From Nocardioides marmorisolisilvae (lineage in GTDB: Bacteria > Actinomycetota > Actinomycetes > Propionibacteriales > Nocardioidaceae), in NCBI RefSeq assembly GCF_003725775.1, contig NZ_RJSG01000002.1:1082400-1146399 (forward strand): a DNA stretch of 64,000 bases, read 5' to 3'. The notes beneath the pieces were generated by a model. That model was given only the letters and a program-made list of their open reading frames with translations. It searched no databases and was not told the origin of the DNA. The position numbers and the translations under genes are program-made. This document shows positions 28,304 to 36,198 of the stretch, in pieces (within the stretch, counting starts at the first letter, position 1; the number at the start of each line of letters is the position of its first letter).

Positions 28304-29393
28304 CGAGACCCGGATGCACGTGGCCGGCGCGTCCCCCTACGACGTGGTCGTCGGGCACGGCGTGCTCGGCGAGGTCGCCCGGATGATCGGCGACCGCCCC
28401 GAGAGGGTCGCGGTCTGCTACCCGGAGCCGCTGGTGCACCTGGCCGACAAGGTCATCGCCGGGCTGGACGCCTACGACGTGCTCCGGATCGTGCTCCCCG
28501 ACGGCGAGGTCGCCAAGACCGGCGGCGTCGCGCTCGAGGCGTGGGAGCAGCTCGGTGCCGCCGGGTTCACCCGCTCGGACGCGGTCGTGACCGTCGGCGG
28601 CGGGGCCACCACCGACATGGGCGGGTTCATCGCCGCGACCTGGCTGCGCGGCGTCCCGGTCGTGCACGTGCCGACGACCCTGCTCGCGATGGTCGACGCG
28701 GCGGTCGGCGGCAAGACCGGGATGAACACCGGTGCCGGGAAGAACCTGGTCGGTTCGTTCCACGAGCCGGCCGGCGTGGTCTGCGACCTCGACGTCCTGG
28801 GCACGCTGGCCGAGCCGGAGCTGATCGCCGGCCTGGGCGAGGTGGTCAAGTGCGGTTTCATCGCCGACCCGGCCATCCTCGAACTGATCGAGAAGAACCC
28901 CGCCGACGCGCTCGAGCCCCGCTCGGCGGAGCTGCGGGAGCTGGTCGAGCGGGCCATCGCGGTCAAGATCGCCGTGGTGGTCGACGACCTCAAGGAGACC
29001 GGCGGCAGCGGCGGCCACCCCGGCCGCGAGGTGCTCAACTACGGCCACACGATGGCGCACGCGATCGAGAAGGCCACCGACTACCGCATCCGGCACGGCG
29101 AGGCGGTCGCTCTCGGCATGGTCTACGTGGCCGAGCTGGCCCGGCTCTCGGGTCGCACCGACGACGAGCTGGCCGCCCGGCACGCGAGCGCGCTGGAGGC
29201 GGTCGGCCTGCCGACCCGGTTCGACCAGGCCGCCTTCGAGACCCTGCTGGCCACCATGCGGGTGGACAAGAAGTCCCGCGGGTCGCACCTGCGGTTCGTG
29301 GTTCTGGACGGTCTCGCGCAGCCGGCGATCCTCGCCGACCCCTCCGAGGAGCACCTGCGGGCGGCGTACGAGCACCTGGCGGGTGTGCGATGA
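28287..29393 (+). CDS. aroB: 3-Dehydroquinate synthase
   Basis: Second step of the shikimate pathway (368 aa from this start): a Zn and NAD enzyme that cyclises DAHP. It contains GGGATTDMGGFIAATW and PTTLLAMVDAAVGGKTGMN (NAD and metal region), then a metal-binding NYGHTMAHAIE histidine pair. Start choice is uncertain: GTG 28281, ATG 28287, ATG 28293 and ATG 28314 are all in frame inside the aroK end, and no strong ribosome binding site separates them. Confidence 0.94.
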   Translation: MPMTGSETRMHVAGASPYDVVVGHGVLGEVARMIGDRPERVAVCYPEPLVHLADKVIAGLDAYDVLRIVLPDGEVAKTGGVALEAWEQLGAAGFTRSDAVVTVGGGATTDMGGFIAATWLRGVPVVHVPTTLLAMVDAAVGGKTGMNTGAGKNLVGSFHEPAGVVCDLDVLGTLAEPELIAGLGEVVKCGFIADPAILELIEKNPADALEPRSAELRELVERAIAVKIAVVVDDLKETGGSGGHPGREVLNYGHTMAHAIEKATDYRIRHGEAVALGMVYVAELARLSGRTDDELAARHASALEAVGLPTRFDQAAFETLLATMRVDKKSRGSHLRFVVLDGLAQPAILADPSEEHLRAAYEHLAGVR

Positions 29394-29821
29394 ACAAGGT
29401 CCTCGTCCTGAACGGCCCGAACCTGGGGCGCCTGGGTCGCCGGCAGCCGGAGATCTACGGCTACACGACCTTCTCCGAGCTTGCCGACCTCTGCGTCGGC
29501 TGGGGCCAGGACCTCGGCCTGGAGGTCGAGGTGCGTCAGACCAACCACGAGGGCGAGCTGCTGGACTGGCTCAACGACGCCGCGGACAACGAGAACCCGG
29601 TGGTGCTGAACGCGGCAGCCTGGACGCACTACTCCTACGCGATCTTCGACGCCTGCGGGCAGCTGGTCGCGCCGCTGGTCGAGGTGCACATCTCCGACCC
29701 GGAGAAGCGCCCGGAGGTCTTCCGGCACACCTCGGTGGTCACCCCGCACGCCGCCGCGGTGATCGCGGGCTACGGCATCGACGGCTACCGGATGGCCCTG
29801 GAGCACCTGGCCCGCACCTGA
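29390..29821 (+). CDS. aroQ: 3-Dehydroquinate dehydratase, type II
   Basis: Small dodecameric type II dehydroquinase (143 aa). NGPNLGRLGRRQPEIYG (8-24) carries the catalytic Arg and Tyr (Y23), QTNHEGE the substrate loop, and VHISDPEKR the catalytic His. The ATG overlaps the aroB stop. It ends the aroC-K-B-Q cluster. The next gene has its own promoter. Confidence 0.96.
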   Translation: MNKVLVLNGPNLGRLGRRQPEIYGYTTFSELADLCVGWGQDLGLEVEVRQTNHEGELLDWLNDAADNENPVVLNAAAWTHYSYAIFDACGQLVAPLVEVHISDPEKRPEVFRHTSVVTPHAAAVIAGYGIDGYRMALEHLART

Positions 29822-29846
29822 CCAGGCATCGCGGTCGGGCTAGACT
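29818..29846 (+). promoter_or_regulatory. Promoter of efp-nusB
   Basis: CTGACC (29818-29823) and TAGACT (29841-29846) are separated by 17 bases, one of the better -35/-10 pairs in the window. Initiation near 29853 leaves a leader of about 70 bases before the efp ATG. Confidence 0.55.
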
Positions 29847-29920
29847 CTCCCGTCGGCCTGCTCCCCGTGAGCGCCCGACCCACCGACAACATCCCGAGAC
29901 ACGACAAGGTTCCTGCGCGC

Positions 29921-30484
29921 ATGGCAACGACGAACGACCTCAAGAACGGCATGGTTCTCAACATCGAAGGCCAGCTGTGGCAGGTGACCGAGTTCCAGCA
30001 CGTCAAGCCCGGCAAGGGCCCGGCGTTTGTCCGCACCAAGCTGCGCAACGTCGAGTCCGGCAAGAACGTCGACAAGACCTTCAACGCCGGCACCAAGGTC
30101 GAGACCGCGAACGTCGACAAGCGGACGATGCAGTACCTGTACAACGACGGCAGCAACTACGTCTTCATGGACACCAGCTCCTACGAGCAGACCGAGGTCA
30201 GCCCTGAGCTGGTCGGCGACGCCAAGAACTTCATGCTGGAGAACCAGGAGGCGATCGTCGCCACCAACGACGGCCGCGTGCTGTTTATCGAGCTCCCGGC
30301 CTCGGTCGAGCTCGAGATCACCTTCACCGAGCCGGGCCTGGCCGGTGACAGCGCCACCGGTCGCACCAAGCCGGCCACCCTGGAGACCGGTCACGAGATC
30401 CAGGTCCCGCTGTTCATCAACCAGGGCGAGAAGATCAAGGTCGACACCCGGGACTCCTCGTACCTGGGTCGCGTGAAGGGCTAA
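29921..30484 (+). CDS. efp: Elongation factor P
   Basis: Three-domain tRNA-shaped factor (187 aa) that rescues ribosomes stalled at polyproline stretches. The KOW-like domain I carries the tip loop PGKGPAF with K32 at the tip. The C-terminal OB domains end with the conserved [19 protein letters not shown] 29921 gives the standard N-terminus. An in-frame upstream GTG (29867) would add 18 nonconserved residues. The stop TAA overlaps nusB ATG. Confidence 0.97.
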   Translation: MATTNDLKNGMVLNIEGQLWQVTEFQHVKPGKGPAFVRTKLRNVESGKNVDKTFNAGTKVETANVDKRTMQYLYNDGSNYVFMDTSSYEQTEVSPELVGDAKNFMLENQEAIVATNDGRVLFIELPASVELEITFTEPGLAGDSATGRTKPATLETGHEIQVPLFINQGEKIKVDTRDSSYLGRVKG

Positions 30485-30864
30485 TGAGCGCACGTTCCAA
30501 GGCCCGCAAGCGCGCCCTCGACCTGATCTTCGCGGCGGAGGCGCAGGGCCTCTCGGCGGTCGAGCTGCTCGATGCCGGTGAGGCGCCGGCGAACGAGTAC
30601 ACCGGCGAGCTGGTCCGCGGCGTCGAGGAGAAGCGCGACGAGCTGGATGCGCTGATCGCCGACAACGCCCAGGGCTGGTCGCTGGACCGGATGCCGGCGG
30701 TGGACCGCAACGTGCTGCGCCTGGCGGCCTACGAGATCCTGTTCGTCGACGACGTCCCGGACGCGGTCGCGATCAGCGAGGCGCTGAACCTGGTGCGCGA
30801 CCTGTCGACCGACGAGTCGCCCGCGTTCGTGAACGGCGTGCTCGCCAGCGTCGCCCGCCGCTGA
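30484..30864 (+). CDS. nusB: Transcription antitermination factor NusB
   Basis: Helical RNA-binding protein (126 aa) that binds BoxA with NusE in rRNA transcription complexes. It begins ARSKARKRALDLIFAAE, a typical NusB start, and includes DRMPAVDRNVLRLAAYEIL and PAFVNGVLASVARR. Translationally coupled to efp. Its stop codon is part of the first unit of the 14-bp tandem repeat that follows. Confidence 0.95.
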   Translation: MSARSKARKRALDLIFAAEAQGLSAVELLDAGEAPANEYTGELVRGVEEKRDELDALIADNAQGWSLDRMPAVDRNVLRLAAYEILFVDDVPDAVAISEALNLVRDLSTDESPAFVNGVLASVARR

Positions 30865-30902
30865 ACCTCACGCACTGAACCTCACGCGCTGAGCCTCACC
30901 GG
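30861..30902. repeat. Three tandem 14-bp units between convergent genes
   Basis: CTGAACCTCACGCA, CTGAACCTCACGCG and CTGAGCCTCACCGG are consecutive. The first holds the nusB stop (TGA at 30862) and the third holds the reverse-strand stop of the MFS gene (30896-30898). Because 14 is not a multiple of 3, TGA appears in all three frames on both strands. No terminator hairpin is seen here. Confidence 0.8.
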
Positions 30903-31870
30903 CACTGCACTGCCAGGCCGATGACCAGCGCTGCGGCCGCTGCGCCGACCAGCAGGGCGTGGCTGACAACGGACCGTGCGGCCTCGGCGAGGTCGTCACG
31001 GATCGCCCGGGTGGATCGCGTGGCCAGCACCTTTCCGGTCACCACCAGGACCGCGGTCGCGAGCCCGGACGTGGCGGTCAGGGCGAGCGGGTCAGCTCCG
31101 GGCATGGCGGCCACAGCGACGGCGCCGCAACCCAGGCACGATCCAGCCGCGAGGCCGTACCAGGCCGCCTGACGAACAGCGGCGTGCTCCAGGGATGCGC
31201 GTGCCCGGGCAAGCGTGGCGGAACGACGGGGTGCCAACGGCGCACGTCGGTCCTCGACGACCAGCGCGAGGACCACGACGCCGAGCAGTCCCGCGCAGGA
31301 GCCGGCCACGATGCCCCCCGGCACCTCGTCCAGCAGCGCGGCGACCAGGGCGACGAGCTGACCGAGGACGAGGCCGGTGCGGCGGGCGGTGCCGGCTGCG
31401 TCCGCGGCCCCGGAGACCTCGGTCAGGGCGCGCCAGGCCGGATGGCACAGACCGAGCGCCGCCGTCCCGACCAGCAGCACGGCCATCAGCGGGGCCGCCT
31501 GCGTGCAGTGGAGGAGCAGCACCGCCGAGACCACGGCGACGGAGGCCCCGCCGCTGACGAGGCCCAGGCGGCCGGGCGTCCGCCCCGCCAGGTACCGACC
31601 GACTGCCAGTGCGATCACGGACGTGTCGACGGCGACGGCCCCCAGCGCCCCGTACGCCGCCGGTGCCAGGCCGAGGTCGAGCACGAGGTGGGCCGGCAGG
31701 AGCACGAGCACCGCCTGGCCACCGGTCGTGAACAGGAAGGCGGCGAGCGCGATCGCACGGCGCTGACGGTCGGAGGGGTGCACGCGGGTCCTTCGCGGTA
31801 CGGACAGGGTCTGAGTACCTGAGGCCCGGGGACCGACGTCCTTACGCGGCGTTCGTGAGACCTTCGTCAT
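30896..31870 (-). CDS. MFS-like membrane protein
   Basis: A 324-residue protein with about nine or ten hydrophobic helices, rich in Ala, Val and Leu, with MFS-like loops (PGRLGLVSGG after an early helix, VEDRRAPLAPRR in the central loop). It is shorter than the usual 400 residues and 12 helices. The first 30 residues are basic and polar. An internal GTG at 31780 would start just before the first helix and give 294 residues. Substrate unknown. It is divergent from the oxidoreductase gene across 44 bases and convergent with nusB. Confidence 0.7.
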   Translation of the reverse strand: MTKVSRTPRKDVGPRASGTQTLSVPRRTRVHPSDRQRRAIALAAFLFTTGGQAVLVLLPAHLVLDLGLAPAAYGALGAVAVDTSVIALAVGRYLAGRTPGRLGLVSGGASVAVVSAVLLLHCTQAAPLMAVLLVGTAALGLCHPAWRALTEVSGAADAAGTARRTGLVLGQLVALVAALLDEVPGGIVAGSCAGLLGVVVLALVVEDRRAPLAPRRSATLARARASLEHAAVRQAAWYGLAAGSCLGCGAVAVAAMPGADPLALTATSGLATAVLVVTGKVLATRSTRAIRDDLAEAARSVVSHALLVGAAAAALVIGLAVQCR

Positions 31871-31914
31871 CTCCGGGGGTGGTCGCGGCTTCCGGCGCCT
31901 GCTTGGCTGGACGC

Positions 31915-33267
31915 ATGAGCGATGCGGTCGAGTGCGATGTCGTGGTGATCGGTCTCGGGCCCGGTGGTGAGCACGCCGCCGCGAGCCTGGCGAAGGCCGG
32001 GCTGGAGGTGGTGGCCGTCGACGAGCGCCTGGTCGGAGGCGAGTGCCCCTACTTCGGGTGCGTCCCGTCGAAGATGATGATCACCGCCGCACGCACGCTC
32101 CAGGAGTCAGCGCGGGTGAACCAGCTCGCCGGCACCGCCACGGCCACGCCCGACTGGTCGCCGGTCGCGGCCCGGATCCGCGACGAGGCCACCGACGACT
32201 GGGACGACCAGGTGGCGGTGGACCGGCTGGTCGCTGCCGGTGCGACGTTCGTGCGTGGCCGCGGACGGATCACCGCCCCGCGTACCGTGGCGGTCGGGGA
32301 AGCCTCGTACGTGGCTCGCCGGGGGATCGTGCTGAACACCGGCACCACGCCCTCGGCCCCGCCGGTGCAGGGCCTGGCGGACACGCCGTACTGGACGAAC
32401 CGGGAGATCGTCCGCGCCACCGAGCTGCCGGAGTCGCTGGCCGTCATCGGGGGTGGCCCGATCGGCTGCGAGCTGGCGCAGGTGATGGCGTCCTTCGGCG
32501 TCCGGGTCACCGTGATCGAGGTTGCCGACCGGATCATCGCCCCCGAGGAGCCGGAAGCCTCCGAGGTGCTCACGAAGGCGTTCCGCGACGCCGGGATCGA
32601 GGTCCTGACCGGCGTGCACATCGACTCGGTGACCCACGCCGACGACCGGTTCAGCATCGCGCTGGAGGAGGACCGCACCGTCGAGGCCGACCGGCTGCTG
32701 GTCGCCGCCGGGCGACGCAACAACCTCGGTGACCTCGGCCTGGAGCACGTCGGGCTGGATCCGATGGCCCGGGTGCTCGAGCCCGACGAGCGGATGCGGG
32801 TCGCGGACGGTGTCTGGGCGATCGGCGACATCACCGGCAAGGGAGCCTTCACGCACGTCTCGATGTACCAGGCCGACATCGTGGTCCGGGACCTCACGAA
32901 CAGCGACGGTCCCTGGGCCGACTACCGGGCCGTGGCGCGGGCGACCTTCACGACCCCGGAGATCGGGTCGGTCGGGCTCTCGGAGGCGAAGGCGCGCGAG
33001 CAGGGCATCGACGTCGTGGTCGCCACCGGTGACCTGGGCACCCGGGGCTGGCTCGCCGAGGAGCCGGGCATGGTCAAGCTGGTCGCCGACCGCGCGCGGG
33101 GCGTCCTCGTGGGTGGCTGTGTCGCAGCGAGCACCGGCGGCGAGATCGTCGCGCTGATCCAGACCGCGATCCAGGGCGAGGTCCCGATCGCGGCCCTGGC
33201 CGAGATGCACTTCGCCTACCCGACGTACTACCGCTCGCTGCTGCCGGTGCTGCGCGCGCTGCTCTGA
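31915..33267 (+). CDS. FAD/NAD(P) pyridine nucleotide-disulfide oxidoreductase
   Basis: A 450-residue flavoprotein of the lipoamide dehydrogenase/mercuric reductase class. The FAD motif GLGPGG is at 13-18. The redox-active pair is C44 and C49 (GECPYFGCVPSK), GGGPIGCELAQ is the NAD(P) glycine motif, and WAIGDITGKGAFTH the second FAD contact. The C-terminal partner segment reads FAYPTYYRSL where dihydrolipoyl dehydrogenases have the catalytic His-Glu motif HPTxxE. Tyr at the His position recalls MerA. No HMA domain or mer regulator is nearby. The physiological substrate is unknown. Confidence 0.88.
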   Translation: MSDAVECDVVVIGLGPGGEHAAASLAKAGLEVVAVDERLVGGECPYFGCVPSKMMITAARTLQESARVNQLAGTATATPDWSPVAARIRDEATDDWDDQVAVDRLVAAGATFVRGRGRITAPRTVAVGEASYVARRGIVLNTGTTPSAPPVQGLADTPYWTNREIVRATELPESLAVIGGGPIGCELAQVMASFGVRVTVIEVADRIIAPEEPEASEVLTKAFRDAGIEVLTGVHIDSVTHADDRFSIALEEDRTVEADRLLVAAGRRNNLGDLGLEHVGLDPMARVLEPDERMRVADGVWAIGDITGKGAFTHVSMYQADIVVRDLTNSDGPWADYRAVARATFTTPEIGSVGLSEAKAREQGIDVVVATGDLGTRGWLAEEPGMVKLVADRARGVLVGGCVAASTGGEIVALIQTAIQGEVPIAALAEMHFAYPTYYRSLLPVLRALL

Positions 33268-33268
33268 C

Positions 33269-34606
33269 TCAGCCGGCGGCCTTCTCGAGGTCGTCGAGCG
33301 CGTCGTGGGTGTAGATCGCCAGGCGCTGCAGGTGCGGGATGGTGTCGCGGCACCCGACGAACCCGAGCGTCACCTTGTCGCCGTACCCGATCAGGGTGAC
33401 GTTGAGGCCGTAGCCGTCGGAGAGGAACGAGACCGGCACCATGCTGACCAGCTTCGCGCCGGCCAGGTAGAGCGGCTCCTTGGACAGGACCAGGTTCGAG
33501 ACCACGAAGTTGAACAGCGGCGGCGCCGTGACGACCTTCTGCGAGAAGGCGATCGGCAGCAGCCCGGCCAGCGTGAACTGCTGCAGCGCGCTGGGGGAGA
33601 GGGCGACCAGCTCCTTCTTGCCGCGCGAGGTCACCGCGTTGATCCGGCGCAGCCGCTCCACCGGGTCCTCGATGTCGGTGCCGAGCGGGCACACGAACCC
33701 GGCGGCCGCGTTGATGGTCTCCTCGTCGCGGTCGATGCCGACCGGGACCGAGGCGGTCAGCGAGCGCTTCGGGAGCTGCTCCTGCTCGGCGAGGTAGCGG
33801 CGAACCGACCCGGCCAGGGCAGTGAGCACGACATCGTTCACGGTGGTGTCGGTCGCCTTCGCGATCGCCCGCATCCGGCCGAGGTCCAGCTCGGCCTTGG
33901 CGATGCGCCGGTTCCGGGTGACCCGCTTGTTGAAGGGGGTGCGGGGGGTGCGCAGGGCTCCGAGGACGGCGCTGTTCGCGCCCATCGCCATCTCGAGCAC
34001 CTTGCCGGCCATCTCGCCGGTGGCACCGAGGCTGGAGACGATCCCGCGTGCGACGCGGATCGCCGCGCGGTCCGCCTTCTCGAGCTCCTTCTTGTCCGGG
34101 GCGTCCTCGCCTCCGGGACCGCCGAGACCGTTCGGGTCGGTGCTCAGCCACTGCTTGATCGTGCGCATCGCACCGAGGCCGTCGGTCGCCCCGTGGTGGG
34201 CCTTGAAGTAGAAGGCGAAGCGGTTGCCTTCCAGCCCCTCGATGACGTGCGCCTCCCACAGCGGCTTGGACAGGTCGAGCGGGTTCGAGTGCAGCCGTTC
34301 GATCAGCTGGCCGAGCTGGGCGTCGTTGCCCGGGCTCGGCAGCGCCGAGAGCCGGACGTGGTACGACGGGTCGGGCCGGGTCTTGACCCAGCGGGAGAGT
34401 GCGTTGGCCGGGCCGTGGTCGACCACGCTGTCGTAGGGGAAGGGCACCCAGTCGAGCTGGGCGAAAGCCTGGTGCAGGTCACGGACGAACCCGGGGCCGG
34501 CGCCCTCGGGAAGCTCGAAGATCGCGCCGCAGCCGATGTGCAGGGGAGCGCGCGAGGTCTCCATCCGGACGAACATGCTGTCCACGGGGCTGAGCAGCTT
34601 GACCAC
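33269..34606 (-). CDS. Wax ester synthase/diacylglycerol acyltransferase (WS/DGAT)
   Basis: O-acyltransferase (445 aa) transferring acyl-CoA chains to alcohols or diacylglycerol, which makes storage lipids in actinobacteria. The catalytic motif HHGATDG is at 137-143, PLW at 115-117, the conserved ND in TTVNDVVLTAL near 264-274, and the C-terminal DUF1298 region is present. Length is typical. It runs opposite to the oxidoreductase with one base between stop codons. Whether it makes wax esters or triacylglycerol cannot be told. Confidence 0.92.
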   Translation of the reverse strand: MVKLLSPVDSMFVRMETSRAPLHIGCGAIFELPEGAGPGFVRDLHQAFAQLDWVPFPYDSVVDHGPANALSRWVKTRPDPSYHVRLSALPSPGNDAQLGQLIERLHSNPLDLSKPLWEAHVIEGLEGNRFAFYFKAHHGATDGLGAMRTIKQWLSTDPNGLGGPGGEDAPDKKELEKADRAAIRVARGIVSSLGATGEMAGKVLEMAMGANSAVLGALRTPRTPFNKRVTRNRRIAKAELDLGRMRAIAKATDTTVNDVVLTALAGSVRRYLAEQEQLPKRSLTASVPVGIDRDEETINAAAGFVCPLGTDIEDPVERLRRINAVTSRGKKELVALSPSALQQFTLAGLLPIAFSQKVVTAPPLFNFVVSNLVLSKEPLYLAGAKLVSMVPVSFLSDGYGLNVTLIGYGDKVTLGFVGCRDTIPHLQRLAIYTHDALDDLEKAAG

Positions 34607-34667
34607 AGAACCTCCCTCCGACGGGTGCAGGCGCCATCGTAGGGGCGCGGAGGGGTTTCGTGGGCGG

Positions 34668-35066
34668 TCAGACCGCCGCGTCGTACGCCGTGCGGGCTGC
34701 CTCGACCTGGTCCATGTGCTCCTCGGCCCACGCCTTGAGCACCAGCATCGTCTCCTGGAGCGAGTGCCCGAGGTCGGTGAGCTCGTAGTCGACCCGGACC
34801 GGGACCGACGGCGTGACGACCCGGAAGACCAGGCCGTCGCGCTCCAGGGTGCGCAGCGTCTGGGTGAGCATCTTCTGGCTCACCCCGGCCAGGCGGCGGC
34901 TGAGCTCGGAGTAGCGCTGCGGTCCCTCGGAGAGGCTGGCGAGCGCCAGCGCGACCCACTTGTCGCTGATCCGGTCCAGCAGCTTGCGGCTGGGGCAGTC
35001 AGCCATGAACGCGTCGTACTCGCGCTTGGCCTCCGCCCGGCGGCGCTCGGCGGTCATCGTCGGCAT
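34668..35066 (-). CDS. HxlR-family transcriptional regulator
   Basis: A 132-residue winged-helix protein: CPSRKLLDRISDKWVALALASL at 24-45, the helix-turn-helix with RYSELSRRLAGVSQKMLTQTLRTLERDGLV (51-80), and the wing VPVRVDYELTDLG. The single Cys24 in the ADCPS position is the redox-sensing site in several HxlR proteins (YodB, HypR), so thiol or quinone sensing is possible. It is divergent from the quinone-oxidoreductase gene across 103 bases holding palindromes, and so probably controls it. Confidence 0.92.
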   Translation of the reverse strand: MPTMTAERRRAEAKREYDAFMADCPSRKLLDRISDKWVALALASLSEGPQRYSELSRRLAGVSQKMLTQTLRTLERDGLVFRVVTPSVPVRVDYELTDLGHSLQETMLVLKAWAEEHMDQVEAARTAYDAAV

Positions 35067-35096
35067 GGCTCTCCTCGGGGTACCTGACGCACTTCC

Positions 35097-35144
35097 AAGT
35101 ACGTACTTACCAAAAGAGAGTAACCCATCCAAGATGAAGTTACT
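35097..35144. promoter_or_regulatory. Palindromes in the hxlR/oxidoreductase intergenic region
   Basis: AAGTACGTACTT (35097-35108) is a perfect 12-bp palindrome. AGTAAC (35119-35124) and GTTACT (35139-35144) form an inverted repeat with a 14-base spacer. Both contain TACT/AGTA-type half-sites like those reported for YodB-class HxlR regulators. They lie between the two divergent starts and are the likely operators. Confidence 0.5.
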
Positions 35145-35169
35145 ACCCCTCAGAACCAAGGAGAACACC

Positions 35170-36060
35170 ATGAAGGCGATCACCACCCTCGGCAACGGCT
35201 CCACCGAGCTCACCGAGGTCCCGACCCCGCAGCCGGGCACCGACCAGGTGCTGGTGCGGGTCCACGCCGCGACCGTCAACCCGATCGACGTCGTGCTCAC
35301 CGCGGGCGTGTTCCACCAGATCGGCGTCATCACCCACGACCGGCCGATCGGTCTCGGCTGGGACCTGGCCGGCACCGTGGAGGCCGTCGGCTCCGGGGTC
35401 ACCGCGTTCGCGGTCGGCGACCGGGTCTCCGGACTCTTCCCGGCCATCAACGTCCCGCTCGGCGGTCTCGCCGACCACGCCCTGGTGCCGGCCGACGACC
35501 TGGCGCTGGTGCCGAGCGGCTTGAGCGACGTCGACGCCGCCTCGGTCGGGCTCAACGCGCTCACCGCCCAGCAGGCGATCCGGCTGCTCGGTCCCGCTGA
35601 GGGTCGGTCCCTGCTGGTGACCGGTGCTGCCGGTGCGGTCGGCGGGTTCGCCCTCGAGCTGCTCGCCGGCGCCGGCTGGGAGCTCAGCGGACTGGCTCGG
35701 GACGCCGATGCGGAGTTCGTGACCGCCCGCGGCGCCAAGCTGGTCACCGACCTGGATGCGACCTACGACGTGGTCTTCGACGCCGCGGCGCTCCAGGAGC
35801 CCGCCCTCACGGCCGTCCGACCCGGTGGCCTGTTCGTGGGCGTCCAGCCGTCGTTGCCGCTGGAGGCCACCGAGGGCCGCACCGTCACCGCCGTCGGGGT
35901 GGTGCCCGACGGCGCCGCGCTGGCCGGTCTGCTGGAGCAGGCCGCGACCGGTGAGCTGACGGTCCGGGTGGCCGGATCGGTCCCGATCGAGGACCACGCG
36001 ACGGCCTTCGCGTACGTCGCGGCCGGCGGCAACCGCGGTCGCTGGGTGGTCACCGCCTGA
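35170..36060 (+). CDS. NADP-dependent quinone oxidoreductase (zinc-free MDR)
   Basis: A 296-residue medium-chain reductase of the quinone oxidoreductase group. N-terminal GroES-like domain with VHAATVNPIDVVLTAG (31-46) and no zinc-ligand cysteines. The Rossmann domain has the nucleotide motif TGAAGAVGG at 151-159. The ribosome binding site AAGGAG precedes ATG 35170. With its divergent HxlR regulator it resembles quinone or electrophile stress response pairs. A long hairpin terminates it. Confidence 0.88.
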   Translation: MKAITTLGNGSTELTEVPTPQPGTDQVLVRVHAATVNPIDVVLTAGVFHQIGVITHDRPIGLGWDLAGTVEAVGSGVTAFAVGDRVSGLFPAINVPLGGLADHALVPADDLALVPSGLSDVDAASVGLNALTAQQAIRLLGPAEGRSLLVTGAAGAVGGFALELLAGAGWELSGLARDADAEFVTARGAKLVTDLDATYDVVFDAAALQEPALTAVRPGGLFVGVQPSLPLEATEGRTVTAVGVVPDGAALAGLLEQAATGELTVRVAGSVPIEDHATAFAYVAAGGNRGRWVVTA

Positions 36061-36068
36061 GTCCGTCA

Positions 36069-36112
36069 CGACAGCGGCGGCACCGGTCCGAGGGCTGGTG
36101 CCGCCGCTGTCG
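36069..36112 (+). terminator. Terminator of the quinone oxidoreductase gene
   Basis: CGACAGCGGCGGCACC (36069-36084) pairs perfectly over 16 bp with 36097-36112 around a 12-base loop, starting 8 bases after the stop. Its right arm overlaps the presumed -35 of the pyr promoter. Confidence 0.8.
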
Positions 36113-36135
36113 GCGTCCCCGGAGGCTGCTAGGGT
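36107..36135 (+). promoter_or_regulatory. Promoter of the pyr operon
   Basis: CTGTCG (36107-36112) and TAGGGT (36130-36135) are 17 bases apart. Initiation near 36142 would start the message just upstream of the PyrR-binding hairpin. Confidence 0.5.
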
Positions 36136-36149
36136 GGGACCCGAGTTCG

Positions 36150-36190
36150 ACATCCTTTAACGAGCCGTCCTGTGAGGCGGAGAAGGAGGT
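36150..36190 (+). promoter_or_regulatory. PyrR-binding RNA hairpin sequestering the pyrR ribosome binding site
   Basis: The upper stem CCGTC/GGCGG (36165-36169 with 36176-36180) closes the hexaloop CTGTGA, an exact match to the CNGNGA loop recognised by PyrR. After a purine-rich internal bulge, the lower stem pairs TCCTT (36153-36157) with AAGGA (36183-36187), which is the Shine-Dalgarno sequence of pyrR (AAGGAGG). PyrR with UMP would stabilise this fold and block translation, as described for Mycobacterium smegmatis. No separate terminator hairpin is seen. Confidence 0.8.
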
Positions 36191-36198
36191 CAGGCGCG

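Noticed and set aside
31915-33267. Mercuric reductase (merA)
   Set aside because: It has the CxxxxC redox pair and a Tyr in the C-terminal motif, but no N-terminal heavy-metal domain, no terminal vicinal Cys pair, and no merR or merB nearby.
31870-36060. Genomic island with mobile-element origin
   Set aside because: No integrase, transposase, tRNA edge or flanking direct repeats could be seen; base composition is close to the flanks. I describe it only as an accessory block.
36172-36198. GTG 36172 as the pyrR start
   Set aside because: It lies inside the PyrR-binding hairpin loop, would add a basic MRRRRRSGA leader not typical of PyrR, and the strong AAGGAGGT is placed for ATG 36199.
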